Source of the DNA: Pseudomonadota bacterium
Lineage (GTDB): Bacteria > Desulfobacterota > Desulfobulbia > Desulfobulbales > SURF-16
Reading direction: 5' to 3'
NCBI GenBank assembly: GCA_018816555.1
Contig: JAHIVT010000061.1
Location: forward strand, 1-44,190
Length of the DNA stretch: 44,190 bases
Shown here: piece by piece, positions 19,215 through 26,758 of the stretch
Numbering within the stretch: position 1 is the stretch's first letter
Layout of the letters: every line of letters starts with the position of its first letter
Program-made: the position numbers and the translations under genes
Notes under the pieces: generated by a model
Database searches by the model: none
Told to the model about the DNA's origin: nothing
The model's input: the letters and a program-made list of their open reading frames with translations, nothing else

Positions 19215-19781
19215 TTAGTTCTTTTTCGCCACGACAACCTTTGCCGGACGGATTAACCTGTCTTTATACTTATATCCCTTCTCGAATTCCCGCAGGACGC
19301 AATTGGGATCAACCTCACCACTTGCCTCCATGGCCAAAGCCTCATGGATATTCGGATCAAACGGAGCGCCGATGCTTTGCATGGGAACCAGTTCAAATTT
19401 TTCCAGGGCGGTCATCAGCCCTTTGTAAGTCAGCTCCACCCCGGCAAGCAGATCACCCGCATTGTTTGTTTTGCGGCCCTGCTCAATGGCCCGCTCCAGA
19501 TTATCAATGCACGGCAGCAGCTCTTTGAAAACCTGCTCTTCCGCATATTTCAAGGCCAGAGCCCGATCACGCTCCATCCGCTTCCTATAATTTTCAAACT
19601 CCGCGGCCAGCCTTAACAATTTATCTGCTGTTTCAGCCGTTTCCAATCGGGCCTGCTCAAGCTCATCAATTTCAGTAGAATCCGATCCTTCTGCGACTAA
19701 TTCAGCCGCAACCTCGACTTTTTCCGCATCCTGCTCATCGGGATTACGAATTTTGTCGACGATTTCCTCTTTTTCTGCCAC
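19215..19781 (-). CDS. grpE: Nucleotide exchange factor GrpE
   Basis: 188 aa from a GTG start. GrpE releases ADP from DnaK. It shows an acidic N-terminus, a long coiled coil (ELEQARLETAETADKLLRLA...), ENYRKRMERDR, and the C-terminal beta domain with FELVPMQSIGAPFDPNIHEAL and GYKYKDRLIRPAKVVV, all in pieces typical of the family. The frame is open for 35 more codons upstream with an in-frame ATG at 19817, but GGAAAGGAGGGG stands 3-5 bp before the GTG at 19781, and GrpE proteins do not normally carry that extension. It is first in the grpE-dnaK unit with about 155 nt of leader from the promoter found upstream. Confidence 0.96.
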   Translation of the reverse strand: MAEKEEIVDKIRNPDEQDAEKVEVAAELVAEGSDSTEIDELEQARLETAETADKLLRLAAEFENYRKRMERDRALALKYAEEQVFKELLPCIDNLERAIEQGRKTNNAGDLLAGVELTYKGLMTALEKFELVPMQSIGAPFDPNIHEALAMEASGEVDPNCVLREFEKGYKYKDRLIRPAKVVVAKKN

Positions 19782-19942
19782 CAGCCCCTCCTTTCCTATC
19801 CCGAAAGCATGCCTCATCCCGGAATAAATCCAGGGATTTTGGTTAAGTTTACATTTGATATAGCAAATAGAATTTATACCAGGCAAACGAGTTCACACCC
19901 CGGCCATCGCCGATGGCTTCTAGGGCGTCTCCGTTTTGAGCA

Positions 19943-19971
19943 ACAATAAGTATGCTCTTTTTCGTTGTCAA
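19943..19971 (-). promoter_or_regulatory. Sigma-70-type promoter for grpE-dnaK
   Basis: On the minus strand: TTGACA at 19966-19971, a 17-bp spacer, then TATTGT at 19943-19948. The -35 is a perfect consensus. No CIRCE element (TTAGCACTC-N9-GAGTGCTAA) and no clear sigma-32 motif were found near it. The leader carries a GCCATCG/CGATGGC hairpin at 19903-19917. Confidence 0.65.
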
Positions 19972-20012
19972 GTAAACAGGGAATATAGTTGAGTTTCCTG
20001 ATTATTTACCCT

Positions 20013-20067
20013 TAGTGCGCACTACTCCTTGATTTTCCGGGAAATTATCTGCTAGTCTGATTAGCAG
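20013..20067. promoter_or_regulatory. Cluster of short palindromes before the pseudo-carbonic anhydrase
   Basis: Three symmetrical elements stand in the divergent region: TAGTGCGCACTA (20013-20024), TTTCC-G-GGAAA (about 20034-20044) and CTGCTA/TAGCAG (20049-20054 and 20062-20067). They precede the plus-strand gene starting at 20116 and could be operators or leader hairpins. Their function is inference. Confidence 0.35.
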
Positions 20068-20115
20068 AATACTCTTTGTTTATGTTTATTAACGATACCA
20101 GCAGGATGTTTACCA

Positions 20116-20901
20116 ATGCGGCACAAAAAAATTCTCTCTCTCTTTGTTCTCTTAACCGCCCTCCTCTTTAATCTGCACTCCCACGCCGAAATGCGGCCGG
20201 TGCTGAAAAACAGAGCAGGCATCCCGCCGTTTGATATTCTCAAAGAAATTCTTGCCACCGGCAGCCGGATAAAAGGGGCGGAAACTGCCCCGCAAAGCAG
20301 TTCCGCCGCACCGCACATCACCTGGCTTGCCGATGCGGATGCCAGGGTGCAACCGGAATTCATCCTCTCCCATCCCGCCCAGAAAATTTACACCGTACGA
20401 AATCTGGCCAATCAGCTTGACACATCACTGGGCGCCCTTGATTACGGAGTCCTTTTTCTGCACAGCCCCATTCTGCTCATCACCGGTAATACCGACAGCG
20501 AAGCCATCCGCCTTTTCACCGGAGGGTATGCGGACCTTGAAGCAACCATTCGCAGGGAACTTGACCATCTCTATCTGCCTCTGGGCTCCTCCAAAAATAC
20601 CAAAGAGGAGGACAGAGATCATGAGCTCAGGCTGGTTGAAAAGAATGTTGACTACCAGGTCCGGCAGGCAATGGAGCGCTACAGCGACAGAATCAGCAAC
20701 AGCCGTCTGGTGGTGGTGGGAAGTGTGCTTGATATCGCCAATTACTATGGCAAGGGCGCCAATCAGCTGATCATCATCAACATCAATGGCGAGACAGACG
20801 GGGAAAAAATCAAGAAGATGCAGCTGTTACGCATGCTTGACCCAAAGCTGCTGGCCAATATCGGCCGGCCTGCAACTCTGGATCCGAAAAAGCACGAATA
20901 A
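20116..20901 (+). CDS. Exported beta-carbonic-anhydrase-like protein lacking zinc ligands
   Basis: 261 aa with a signal peptide (KILSLFVLLTALLFNL, cut likely after HSHA at residue 24). The body aligns by eye with beta-carbonic anhydrase: LADADARVQPEFI (71-83) replaces the usual CxDxR segment, IYTVRNLANQL (91-101) matches the family RN-x-AN segment, GALDYGV matches the SLEYAV helix, and GNTDSEA (124-130) replaces GHxxCGA. Thus the zinc ligands Cys, His, Cys become D73, N125, S128, while the Asp-Arg pair (D75, R77) is kept. CO2 hydration by the normal mechanism is unlikely. A binding or structural role in the periplasm is possible. It is a single gene, convergent with the aminotransferase with 5 bp between stops. 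Confidence 0.8.
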   Translation: MRHKKILSLFVLLTALLFNLHSHAEMRPVLKNRAGIPPFDILKEILATGSRIKGAETAPQSSSAAPHITWLADADARVQPEFILSHPAQKIYTVRNLANQLDTSLGALDYGVLFLHSPILLITGNTDSEAIRLFTGGYADLEATIRRELDHLYLPLGSSKNTKEEDRDHELRLVEKNVDYQVRQAMERYSDRISNSRLVVVGSVLDIANYYGKGANQLIIININGETDGEKIKKMQLLRMLDPKLLANIGRPATLDPKKHE

Positions 20902-20906
20902 GCCTG

Positions 20907-22211
20907 CTACGAGGCAAGATATTTTCTGATGTTTTCCGCGATGGTTTCAAAAATCATGCGGAAGGTGGCCTCATCCCTTTCCAGCAGCGTGACCCTGAAT
21001 CCCTGCATGGACGTGGCGAACGAGGAAAGGGGCACCACGCAGATGCCGGTTGCTCCGAGCAGATAATAGACAAAACGCTTGTCCAGGGAAACATTGGCCG
21101 GACTTACCAGCCTTTCAATTTCAGCACGAACCTGGCTGCTCTCTATCTCCAGGGTCTGCCTGTTAGTCAGGGCTCCTTCCTGGAAGGCCACGCTCATATA
21201 AAAGGCGCCGTTGGTTCGATTGACGATGACCCCGTCAATATCCTTCAAAGCCTCATAGGCGATGTTGGAGCATTTCTCATACCGCTCCACCCGTTCAGCC
21301 AGGTAGTTGTTGTACTCCGGATGGCTGACAATACGGGGATATGCCCGTTGCGGCAATGTGGTCGAGCACACTTCCAGCATCTTTGAATTGAGTATGGAAC
21401 TGACATATTTCTCAAACATCGGGTCACGATGGCCGTTATAGACCTCAATCCAGCCGCAGCGCGAACCGGGCCATGGCATCTCCTTGGAAATACCCCGCAT
21501 GGCTATGGCCGGCACCTCCCCGACGATATCGGAAATCGGCACCGTCTTTTTGCCGTTATAAACGATATTGTGGTACACCTCATCGCAAATGATAAAAAGA
21601 TCATAGCGGCGGGCCAGTTCTATCATGCCGCGCAGGATGGACTCAGGGTAAACCGCGCCGGTGGGGTTATCCGGGTTGATAATGAGAATTCCGGCAACTG
21701 CCGGGTTATATTTGATCCTTTTTTCCAGATCGTCAAGATCAGGGTACCAGTTATTTTCAGGATCAAGGATATAGGTAACCGGTCTGTCGCCGCAATGGGC
21801 CGCTTCCGCAGATGAGTGGGTGGTGTAACTCGGCGTGGGCACCACTACCCTGGCGGTCCGGCGCAGAAAGCCGAAAATTTTGGTAATGGCATCTCCCAGC
21901 CCATTGAAGAAAAGAATATCATTGGGGCCGATCTGGGCTCCGCCCCGCTTATTGCGCCGCTCGGCGATAAACTGTCTGGTCTCCAGCATGCCACGGGTGG
22001 GAGAATAACCATAGGTGGCATCCTCCATGACCAGTTCCGCCACAATCTCTTTCATCCAGGTGGGGATCTTCTCGCCCTTGGCCACCGGATCACCGATATT
22101 TTCCCAATAGGTCTTAATGCCCAGTTCCTGTAATTTCTCGCCGACACTGACGATATTTCGAATCTCGTAGGTCAGCTCGCCTGCACCGATATGCACTATG
22201 TCCGTACGCAT
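20907..22211 (-). CDS. PLP-dependent class I/II aminotransferase
   Basis: 434-aa cytosolic enzyme of fold type I. Seen: YGYSPTRGMLETRQFIAERR, the substrate/cofactor segment NPDNPTGAVY (179-188), ICDEVYHNIVYNG with the PLP-contacting D210 and Y213, the Schiff-base lysine K243 in GISKEMPWPGSRCGW, and the arginine-containing GFRVTLLERDE near the end. It resembles alanine- or aspartate-type aminotransferases (AlaC/AspC-like), but the substrate cannot be fixed from sequence. AGAGGA lies 8 bp before the ATG and a candidate promoter at 22271-22299. Single-gene unit. Confidence 0.92.
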   Translation of the reverse strand: MRTDIVHIGAGELTYEIRNIVSVGEKLQELGIKTYWENIGDPVAKGEKIPTWMKEIVAELVMEDATYGYSPTRGMLETRQFIAERRNKRGGAQIGPNDILFFNGLGDAITKIFGFLRRTARVVVPTPSYTTHSSAEAAHCGDRPVTYILDPENNWYPDLDDLEKRIKYNPAVAGILIINPDNPTGAVYPESILRGMIELARRYDLFIICDEVYHNIVYNGKKTVPISDIVGEVPAIAMRGISKEMPWPGSRCGWIEVYNGHRDPMFEKYVSSILNSKMLEVCSTTLPQRAYPRIVSHPEYNNYLAERVERYEKCSNIAYEALKDIDGVIVNRTNGAFYMSVAFQEGALTNRQTLEIESSQVRAEIERLVSPANVSLDKRFVYYLLGATGICVVPLSSFATSMQGFRVTLLERDEATFRMIFETIAENIRKYLAS

Positions 22212-22270
22212 CTATCTGTTCCTCTGCCCCGCTCAGGGAAAAAAAAAGATTAAAAATTGAACAAACACTC

Positions 22271-22299
22271 CTACTACCACACCGACAAAAGATAGTCAA
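22271..22299 (-). promoter_or_regulatory. Candidate promoter of the aminotransferase gene
   Basis: Minus strand TTGACT (22294-22299), 17-bp spacer, TAGTAG (22271-22276). The -35 is good, the -10 only fair. It lies 60 bp upstream of the ATG. Confidence 0.4.
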
Positions 22300-22371
22300 C
22301 TAACCGTTAATCTATCCCGGCATGATGCCGATGAGGTATGTAAGACCAAGATTTTCCAGGGAGGGAAGATT

Positions 22372-22578
22372 ATGGCTGACATCTGGAGATTTGCAATTAA
22401 AGACGATATGGTACGCAGCGGCAAAAAACAGCGGCAGAGGATTTCACGCAACGGCTGCAACGAACCCTTCAAGAACCGTTACTGGTGCCCCAAATGCCAA
22501 TGGTTCCAGAAAGAACCCTGTCCATTTATCAACCGCCGCGAATGCGACAATTATAAAGCCATGTGCGGGAGCCTGTGA
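22372..22578 (+). CDS. Small Cys-rich protein, unknown
   Basis: 68 aa, with a strong ribosome-binding site (AGGGAGG before the ATG) and six cysteines: C29, C39, C42, C50, C58 and C65. The WCPKCQWF segment is a CxxC knuckle, and the other cysteines could complete a zinc or iron-sulfur site. The N-terminus (MADIWRFAIKDDMVRSGKKQRQR) is basic. The spacing and basic charge suggest a small metal-bound, perhaps nucleic-acid-binding protein, but I do not recognise the family. It is divergent from the aminotransferase and convergent with the SprA-type gene. Confidence 0.75.
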   Translation: MADIWRFAIKDDMVRSGKKQRQRISRNGCNEPFKNRYWCPKCQWFQKEPCPFINRRECDNYKAMCGSL

Positions 22579-22646
22579 TATTACCCTGCCCGGGCCATGA
22601 TGCTGCATCCCAGGGAAACTCGTTATTGTCTGCCCCTCGCAGCCTG

Positions 22647-23597
22647 CTAGACGGCAAGATGAAAAACGCCCTGCCCTTTGGCAGTGGCCAGATAACGGGA
22701 AGCGGCGCGGGCTGCGACAGCAGACTTTCGGCTGTCAACCGCTGTGCCGCCGGCCGTGGTGGCGGACGAGGTACCCTCCGTCTCACCTTCCCCATTTTCA
22801 GCCGCCGCACCTTCTTGAGTGCCCTCCTGCTGCTCTTCCGGCCTCAAGCTCTGGGTATTGAGTTCCAGCCTGGCCTCGGACATGGTCAATGAAGCCGCCT
22901 GGGCAACCTTCCTGTCCTGGGGCGAGGGATTGGCAGGGGCCAAAGCCGCGGCCCTGACCCGCATCATCTTGCCAACGGTTTCCTCAGGAGTCGCCCCTTT
23001 GGAGGTATCGATCTGTACCTCGCCTCCTACCGCATAGTCACGTCCATCAGGACCCTTCTGATAGGTAAAGGAAGCCCCGCCCTTGGCCAACCCTCCTGCA
23101 GCGGCAAGGTGCGCCTGTTCATGGGCGCGTACCGCCGTATCCGCCTTTTTCAGTTCCGCAACCTGGGCCACTTCGGCCGGATTCAGCGGCTCGCCGGTAA
23201 TGCCTTTGCTGGAAGAACTGGCTGGAGCGGCGGCCTGATCTGTATCCTTCTCCTGCTCCTGTTCGTCGGCAACTGATCCCGTTCCCTCGGCCCCACCTTC
23301 TGCCGCCTCTTCAGGTCCTTCCTGTTTCCCTGGGGCAATGCCGGAAGTTTGTGCCACTGCCTGACCGGCATAGACCCTGGCACCATACGCGGCATTGTTC
23401 CCGCCGCGAAAGCCGGTGCCGGCAAGAGATCCCTCTCCTCCGGCCCTGTTCTGCCAATGCCGGCCGACATAAAACTGATCCCTTTCTTTGTCCGGTGGGC
23501 TCTGCTGGGGAGCGACACCGGCAGTGCGGGCAACATCACCAGCCACCTGCACCGGTGTCGGATACATTTTTGCGAGGATTGCGTTCAGTCCAGCCAT
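22647..23597 (-). CDS. SprA-family putative metalloprotease
   Basis: 316 aa. The first 140 residues are low complexity (Gly, Glu, Gln, Ala-rich) and probably disordered. The core begins about residue 145 (VAELKKADTAVRAHEQAHLAAAGGLAKG) with an HExxH zinc site, H159-E160-H163, followed by the conserved-looking YAVGGEVQIDTSKGATPEET and KAQAASLTMSEAR-type segments; this is the SprA-related pattern. There is no signal peptide. The ATG at 23597 is used (AAAGG precedes it); an alternative TTG lies eight codons upstream. The substrate is unknown. It is followed by a short Ala/Gly/Thr-rich tail. Confidence 0.82.
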   Translation of the reverse strand: MAGLNAILAKMYPTPVQVAGDVARTAGVAPQQSPPDKERDQFYVGRHWQNRAGGEGSLAGTGFRGGNNAAYGARVYAGQAVAQTSGIAPGKQEGPEEAAEGGAEGTGSVADEQEQEKDTDQAAAPASSSSKGITGEPLNPAEVAQVAELKKADTAVRAHEQAHLAAAGGLAKGGASFTYQKGPDGRDYAVGGEVQIDTSKGATPEETVGKMMRVRAAALAPANPSPQDRKVAQAASLTMSEARLELNTQSLRPEEQQEGTQEGAAAENGEGETEGTSSATTAGGTAVDSRKSAVAARAASRYLATAKGQGVFHLAV

Positions 23598-23720
23598 TTT
23601 ACCTTTAACGCTGTATTTCAAGTGATAATAAGTTTGACTTTAGCCATAGCCAGAAAATAACTGTGGTTATCATTTTTATTATCGGCACAACGCGAGCCTA
23701 ACTTCAATCTTTTTATAAAA

Positions 23721-23756
23721 AAAATCCCTGAAAGCGCCGGGGCTGCCAGGGATTTT
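23721..23756 (-). terminator. Terminator of gltA
   Basis: Perfect arms AAAATCCCTG (23721-23730) and CAGGGATTTT (23747-23756) around a GC-rich loop. On the minus strand it is followed by a run of T (TTTTTTTT across the stem base). It lies 31 bp after the gltA stop. Confidence 0.9.
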
Positions 23757-23786
23757 GTCTATTGCGTTACGCCTTGATCGCGAGCA

Positions 23787-25094
23787 TTACGTGCGCTGGC
23801 TGATGGGCACAAAGGGTCGGAGTTTGGGACCGGTATAAACCTGCCTGGGTCTGCCGATGCGCCAGTTCGGATCATCCCACATCTCCTTCCAGTGGGCTAT
23901 CCACCCCGGCAGACGCCCCAGGGCAAACATCACGGTAAACATATTGCTCGGAATGCCGATGGCCCGGTAGATGATGCCGCTGTAAAAATCCACATTCGGG
24001 TAGAGGTTTCTGGAAACAAAATAATCGTCTTTCAAGACAACCTCTTCAATTTCCCTGGCAATATCAAGCAGGGGATCGGAAGTGATCCCCAGAGAGAGGA
24101 GCACCTGATCGCAGGCCTTTTTGATGATACGGGAGCGGGGATCATGACTCTTATACACCCGATGACCGAAACCGACCAGGCGGAAGGGATCCTTGGGATC
24201 TTTCGCCCTGTCCAGATATTTCATGTAATCGCCGCCGCTTTCGAAAATCTCTTCGAGCATTTCAATAACGGCCTGATTTGCCCCGCCGTGCAAAGGTCCC
24301 CACAGGGCACTGATGCCGGCTGAGATGGAGGCATAGAGATTGACCTTGGCACTGCCCACCAGCCTCACCGTGGAGGTTGAACAATTCTGCTCATGATCGG
24401 CATGAAGAATGAGCAGCTTGTTTAAGGCGGCGACAACGGGCTCGTTTACCACATAGGGCTTAACCGGCGTATCAAACATCATGTTGAGAAAATTAGCGCA
24501 GTAAGAGTAATCGTGCCGCGGATAAACCAGGGGCTGCCCCATGGACTTCTTGTAGGAAAATGCGGCAATAGTGCGAATTTTTGAGATGAGCCGGGCCGCC
24601 ATCAGATCAATATTCTCCCCCGGGTTGTCACTCATCTCCGGGTAAAAATTGCAGAGAGAATTCACCATGGAGGAAAGAATGGACATGGGAGGAGCATACG
24701 GTGGAAAATGATCAAAAAAATGAATCATATCCTCGTGAATCAGGGCAAACCCTCCGAGCAGTCGGCTGAACTCCGACAGCTGTGGCGGGGTGGGAAGGCT
24801 GCCATGCACCAGCAGATACGCCACCTCGACAAAAGAACAGTTTTCCGCCAACTCCTCGATGTCATACCCACGGTAATTGAGTATGCTTTTCTCACCATCA
24901 AGAAAGGTGATGGCGCTGGCGCAGGAACCGGTATTCATAAAGCCGGAATCGATGGTCACGTAGCCGGTCTGAGCACGCAATTTTCTGATATCTATAGCCT
25001 TCTCCCCTTCCGTTCCTTCAATAATCGGCAAGGTGAAGGTTTTCCCATCAAGTATAAGTTCAGCTTTTTTAGCGGAGATAAAGTCTTCTAGCAT
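23787..25094 (-). CDS. gltA: Citrate synthase
   Basis: Condenses oxaloacetate and acetyl-CoA to citrate. 435 aa, the hexameric type II (Gram-negative) length. Seen: GFMNTGSCASAITFLDGEKSILNYRGYDIEELA near the N-terminus (in part), catalytic-histidine segments LILHADHEQNCSTSTVRLVGS and LWGPLHGGANQAV, GFGHRVYKSHDPR, and the aspartate region near NVDFYSGIIYRAIGIP. AAGGAT lies 7 bp before the ATG. A strong promoter is at 25315-25343, leaving a leader of about 215 nt, and a terminator follows the gene. Confidence 0.98.
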   Translation of the reverse strand: MLEDFISAKKAELILDGKTFTLPIIEGTEGEKAIDIRKLRAQTGYVTIDSGFMNTGSCASAITFLDGEKSILNYRGYDIEELAENCSFVEVAYLLVHGSLPTPPQLSEFSRLLGGFALIHEDMIHFFDHFPPYAPPMSILSSMVNSLCNFYPEMSDNPGENIDLMAARLISKIRTIAAFSYKKSMGQPLVYPRHDYSYCANFLNMMFDTPVKPYVVNEPVVAALNKLLILHADHEQNCSTSTVRLVGSAKVNLYASISAGISALWGPLHGGANQAVIEMLEEIFESGGDYMKYLDRAKDPKDPFRLVGFGHRVYKSHDPRSRIIKKACDQVLLSLGITSDPLLDIAREIEEVVLKDDYFVSRNLYPNVDFYSGIIYRAIGIPSNMFTVMFALGRLPGWIAHWKEMWDDPNWRIGRPRQVYTGPKLRPFVPISQRT

Positions 25095-25414
25095 AATTTT
25101 ATCCTTTTATTTTCGTCCACGCCCGCATAGCCTGTCTGCCGAAGCAGTTGCGGCGGGGAAACATGATCAGCAATATTAAGAACAGTATTTTTTTGCCGAG
25201 TCAGCAGGCACACAGGTGCAGAAACCAAGAAAAACGCCCGGGCATTGACAAGAGTGGCATTTGCGGGGTTATCGGTGATTGACGAACGGCTCCATAGTAA
25301 TTATATAAGGGGCAATTATATGCAAATTTCACCCAACTTTCAATAAGTAACATTGCTATCCATCGTATTTCACCAATCCATAACACATACTCAAACATCA
25401 TACCGGAATATAAA
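25095..25414. other. 320-bp divergent intergenic region gltA/thiE
   Basis: Contains no supported gene. It holds the gltA promoter at 25315-25343 and a long leader. For thiE I see a TTGACA at 25249-25254 without a matching -10 at normal spacing, and no thiamine (TPP) riboswitch motifs. Confidence 0.5.
25315..25343 (-). promoter_or_regulatory. Sigma-70 promoter of gltA
   Basis: Minus strand TTGAAA (25338-25343), 17-bp spacer, TATAAT (25315-25320). The -10 is a perfect consensus and the -35 is five of six. Confidence 0.8.
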
Positions 25415-26104
25415 ATGACCGCCCCAAGCCCTCTTTATCAGCAGAGACTGATACGTTTCATTGAGCAAGTCACCATTTATCCCGTTTCCTGCGAAAAGCT
25501 CGCCTGCGGCAGGACTGACGAACAATGGCTTGACGCCGTCCTGACAGGGGGCGCCCGCATCGTGCAACTGCGGGACAAACATTCTGACGACCGCACCCTT
25601 TTCGCCAAGGCGCAGGTGTTCAGACGTAAAACAGCCGAGGCCGGGGCCCTCTTTATGGTTAACAACCGGCTTGACATCGCGCTGCTGGCCGAGGCGGACG
25701 GCATTCATCTCGGCAACAGCGACCTGCCTGCCATGGAGGTGCGCAAGCTTGCACCGGACCTGCTCATCGGCGTATCGGCAAACACCAGGGAACAGGCCGC
25801 CTCGGCAAAAGCCCGGGGAGCAAGTTATTACAATATCGGCCCGCTTTTTCCCACTGCAACGAAATCAGGCCTGAGCACCTTCCTCGGCGAAGAGGCCATA
25901 ACTGACTTTTCCGCGGCATCGGACCTGCCGTTTACCGTGATGGGCGGCATTAAACTGGAGCATATTCCGCGCCTTACCGCCTTGGGGGCCAGCCGCATTG
26001 CCGTGGTCACCGCCCTGACCCAGGCGGAAAACATAACAGAGGAAACCGGACGCTGGATTGCCGCCATCAACCAAGGCAAAGACAGCGGGAGGAAACAAAA
26101 ATGA
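25415..26104 (+). CDS. thiE: Thiamine-phosphate synthase
   Basis: Joins HMP-diphosphate and thiazole phosphate to form thiamine phosphate. 229 aa: about 20 residues longer at the N-terminus than usual. TIM-barrel motifs seen: VQLRDK, FMVNNRLDIAL, ADGIHLGNSDLP, IGVSANTREQA, YYNIGPLFPTATKSG, VMGGIKLEHI. No other thiamine gene is adjacent. The stop overlaps the next gene by 4 bp (ATGA), so the Cys-rich neighbour is co-translated. The ribosome-binding site is poor (CCGGAATATAAA); an internal start is possible. Confidence 0.92.
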   Translation: MTAPSPLYQQRLIRFIEQVTIYPVSCEKLACGRTDEQWLDAVLTGGARIVQLRDKHSDDRTLFAKAQVFRRKTAEAGALFMVNNRLDIALLAEADGIHLGNSDLPAMEVRKLAPDLLIGVSANTREQAASAKARGASYYNIGPLFPTATKSGLSTFLGEEAITDFSAASDLPFTVMGGIKLEHIPRLTALGASRIAVVTALTQAENITEETGRWIAAINQGKDSGRKQK

Positions 26105-26757
26105 TCAGCCGCAAACTCGAAGAAATCAAACTGCTCATGGAGTATGCCGTACCTGCTGCGGACCGGCAGCAGGCGCTTGCCCTGCTGGAGGAATTCAGCA
26201 ACGACCGCATTGCGCTTAATCTTTTCCACGCCTTTTACAGCTATTTACCGGAAGGACTTGACGACGCCATCAACGGCCTGCAGGTTATTGCCTTGAAACA
26301 GGGCATTTTCCTGCTCTGCGCCGCCACGGGGATAGACAAGTATCTTTATCTGGTCAACCAGGAGCAGGCGGAATTTCTCGGCAGTGCCTCAAACGGCATC
26401 TGGGACAGCGAGGTGCTGGAATATTTCGGCTACCCAACCCGGGAGGAAAGCCTCCGCAGTCTGGAGGATCTTACCCGCTTCCCCGCCTACAATGCGGCCA
26501 ACGCGGATACCAATCTCTGCCCGATCTGCGCTGCGGCAAACGGAGAGTTTCATACCCTGGGCTGCCCGGTGGAAGTCTGCCCCTGGTGCGGCGGTCAGCT
26601 TACCCACTGCACCTGCCGCTTTACCATTACCGGCAAAAACAGGCTGGCAGGCGAAGACGACCTGGAGTCCTTTCATGAACTGTTGAACAGCAAGGGGCGC
26701 ATCCCGTTTGAAGCCAGCCAGCGCCCCGCCTACCCTGCCGCCGGGGAGGAGGAATGA
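26101..26757 (+). CDS. Cys-rich zinc-ribbon-like protein coupled to thiE
   Basis: 218 aa. The N-terminal 130 residues are helical and unrecognised, with no membrane segment. A cysteine block follows: C140-C143 (LCPIC), C155, C160-C163 (CPWC), C170 and C172, with H151 and H169, enough for one or two zinc or Fe-S sites of ribbon type. The tail is charged and ends in GEEE. It overlaps thiE by 4 bp and its stop is 1 bp from the convergent hflC stop. Overlap with thiE suggests linked expression, but a thiamine role is inference; I do not recognise the family. Confidence 0.78.
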   Translation: MISRKLEEIKLLMEYAVPAADRQQALALLEEFSNDRIALNLFHAFYSYLPEGLDDAINGLQVIALKQGIFLLCAATGIDKYLYLVNQEQAEFLGSASNGIWDSEVLEYFGYPTREESLRSLEDLTRFPAYNAANADTNLCPICAAANGEFHTLGCPVEVCPWCGGQLTHCTCRFTITGKNRLAGEDDLESFHELLNSKGRIPFEASQRPAYPAAGEEE

Positions 26758-26758
26758 T

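Noticed and set aside
19782-20115. CIRCE operator before grpE
   Set aside because: No TTAGCACTC/GAGTGCTAA pair; the TAGTGCGCACTA palindrome is different in sequence and spacing.
25095-25414. TPP riboswitch before thiE
   Set aside because: None of the conserved core segments (CTGAGA, ACCTGATCTGG) is present.
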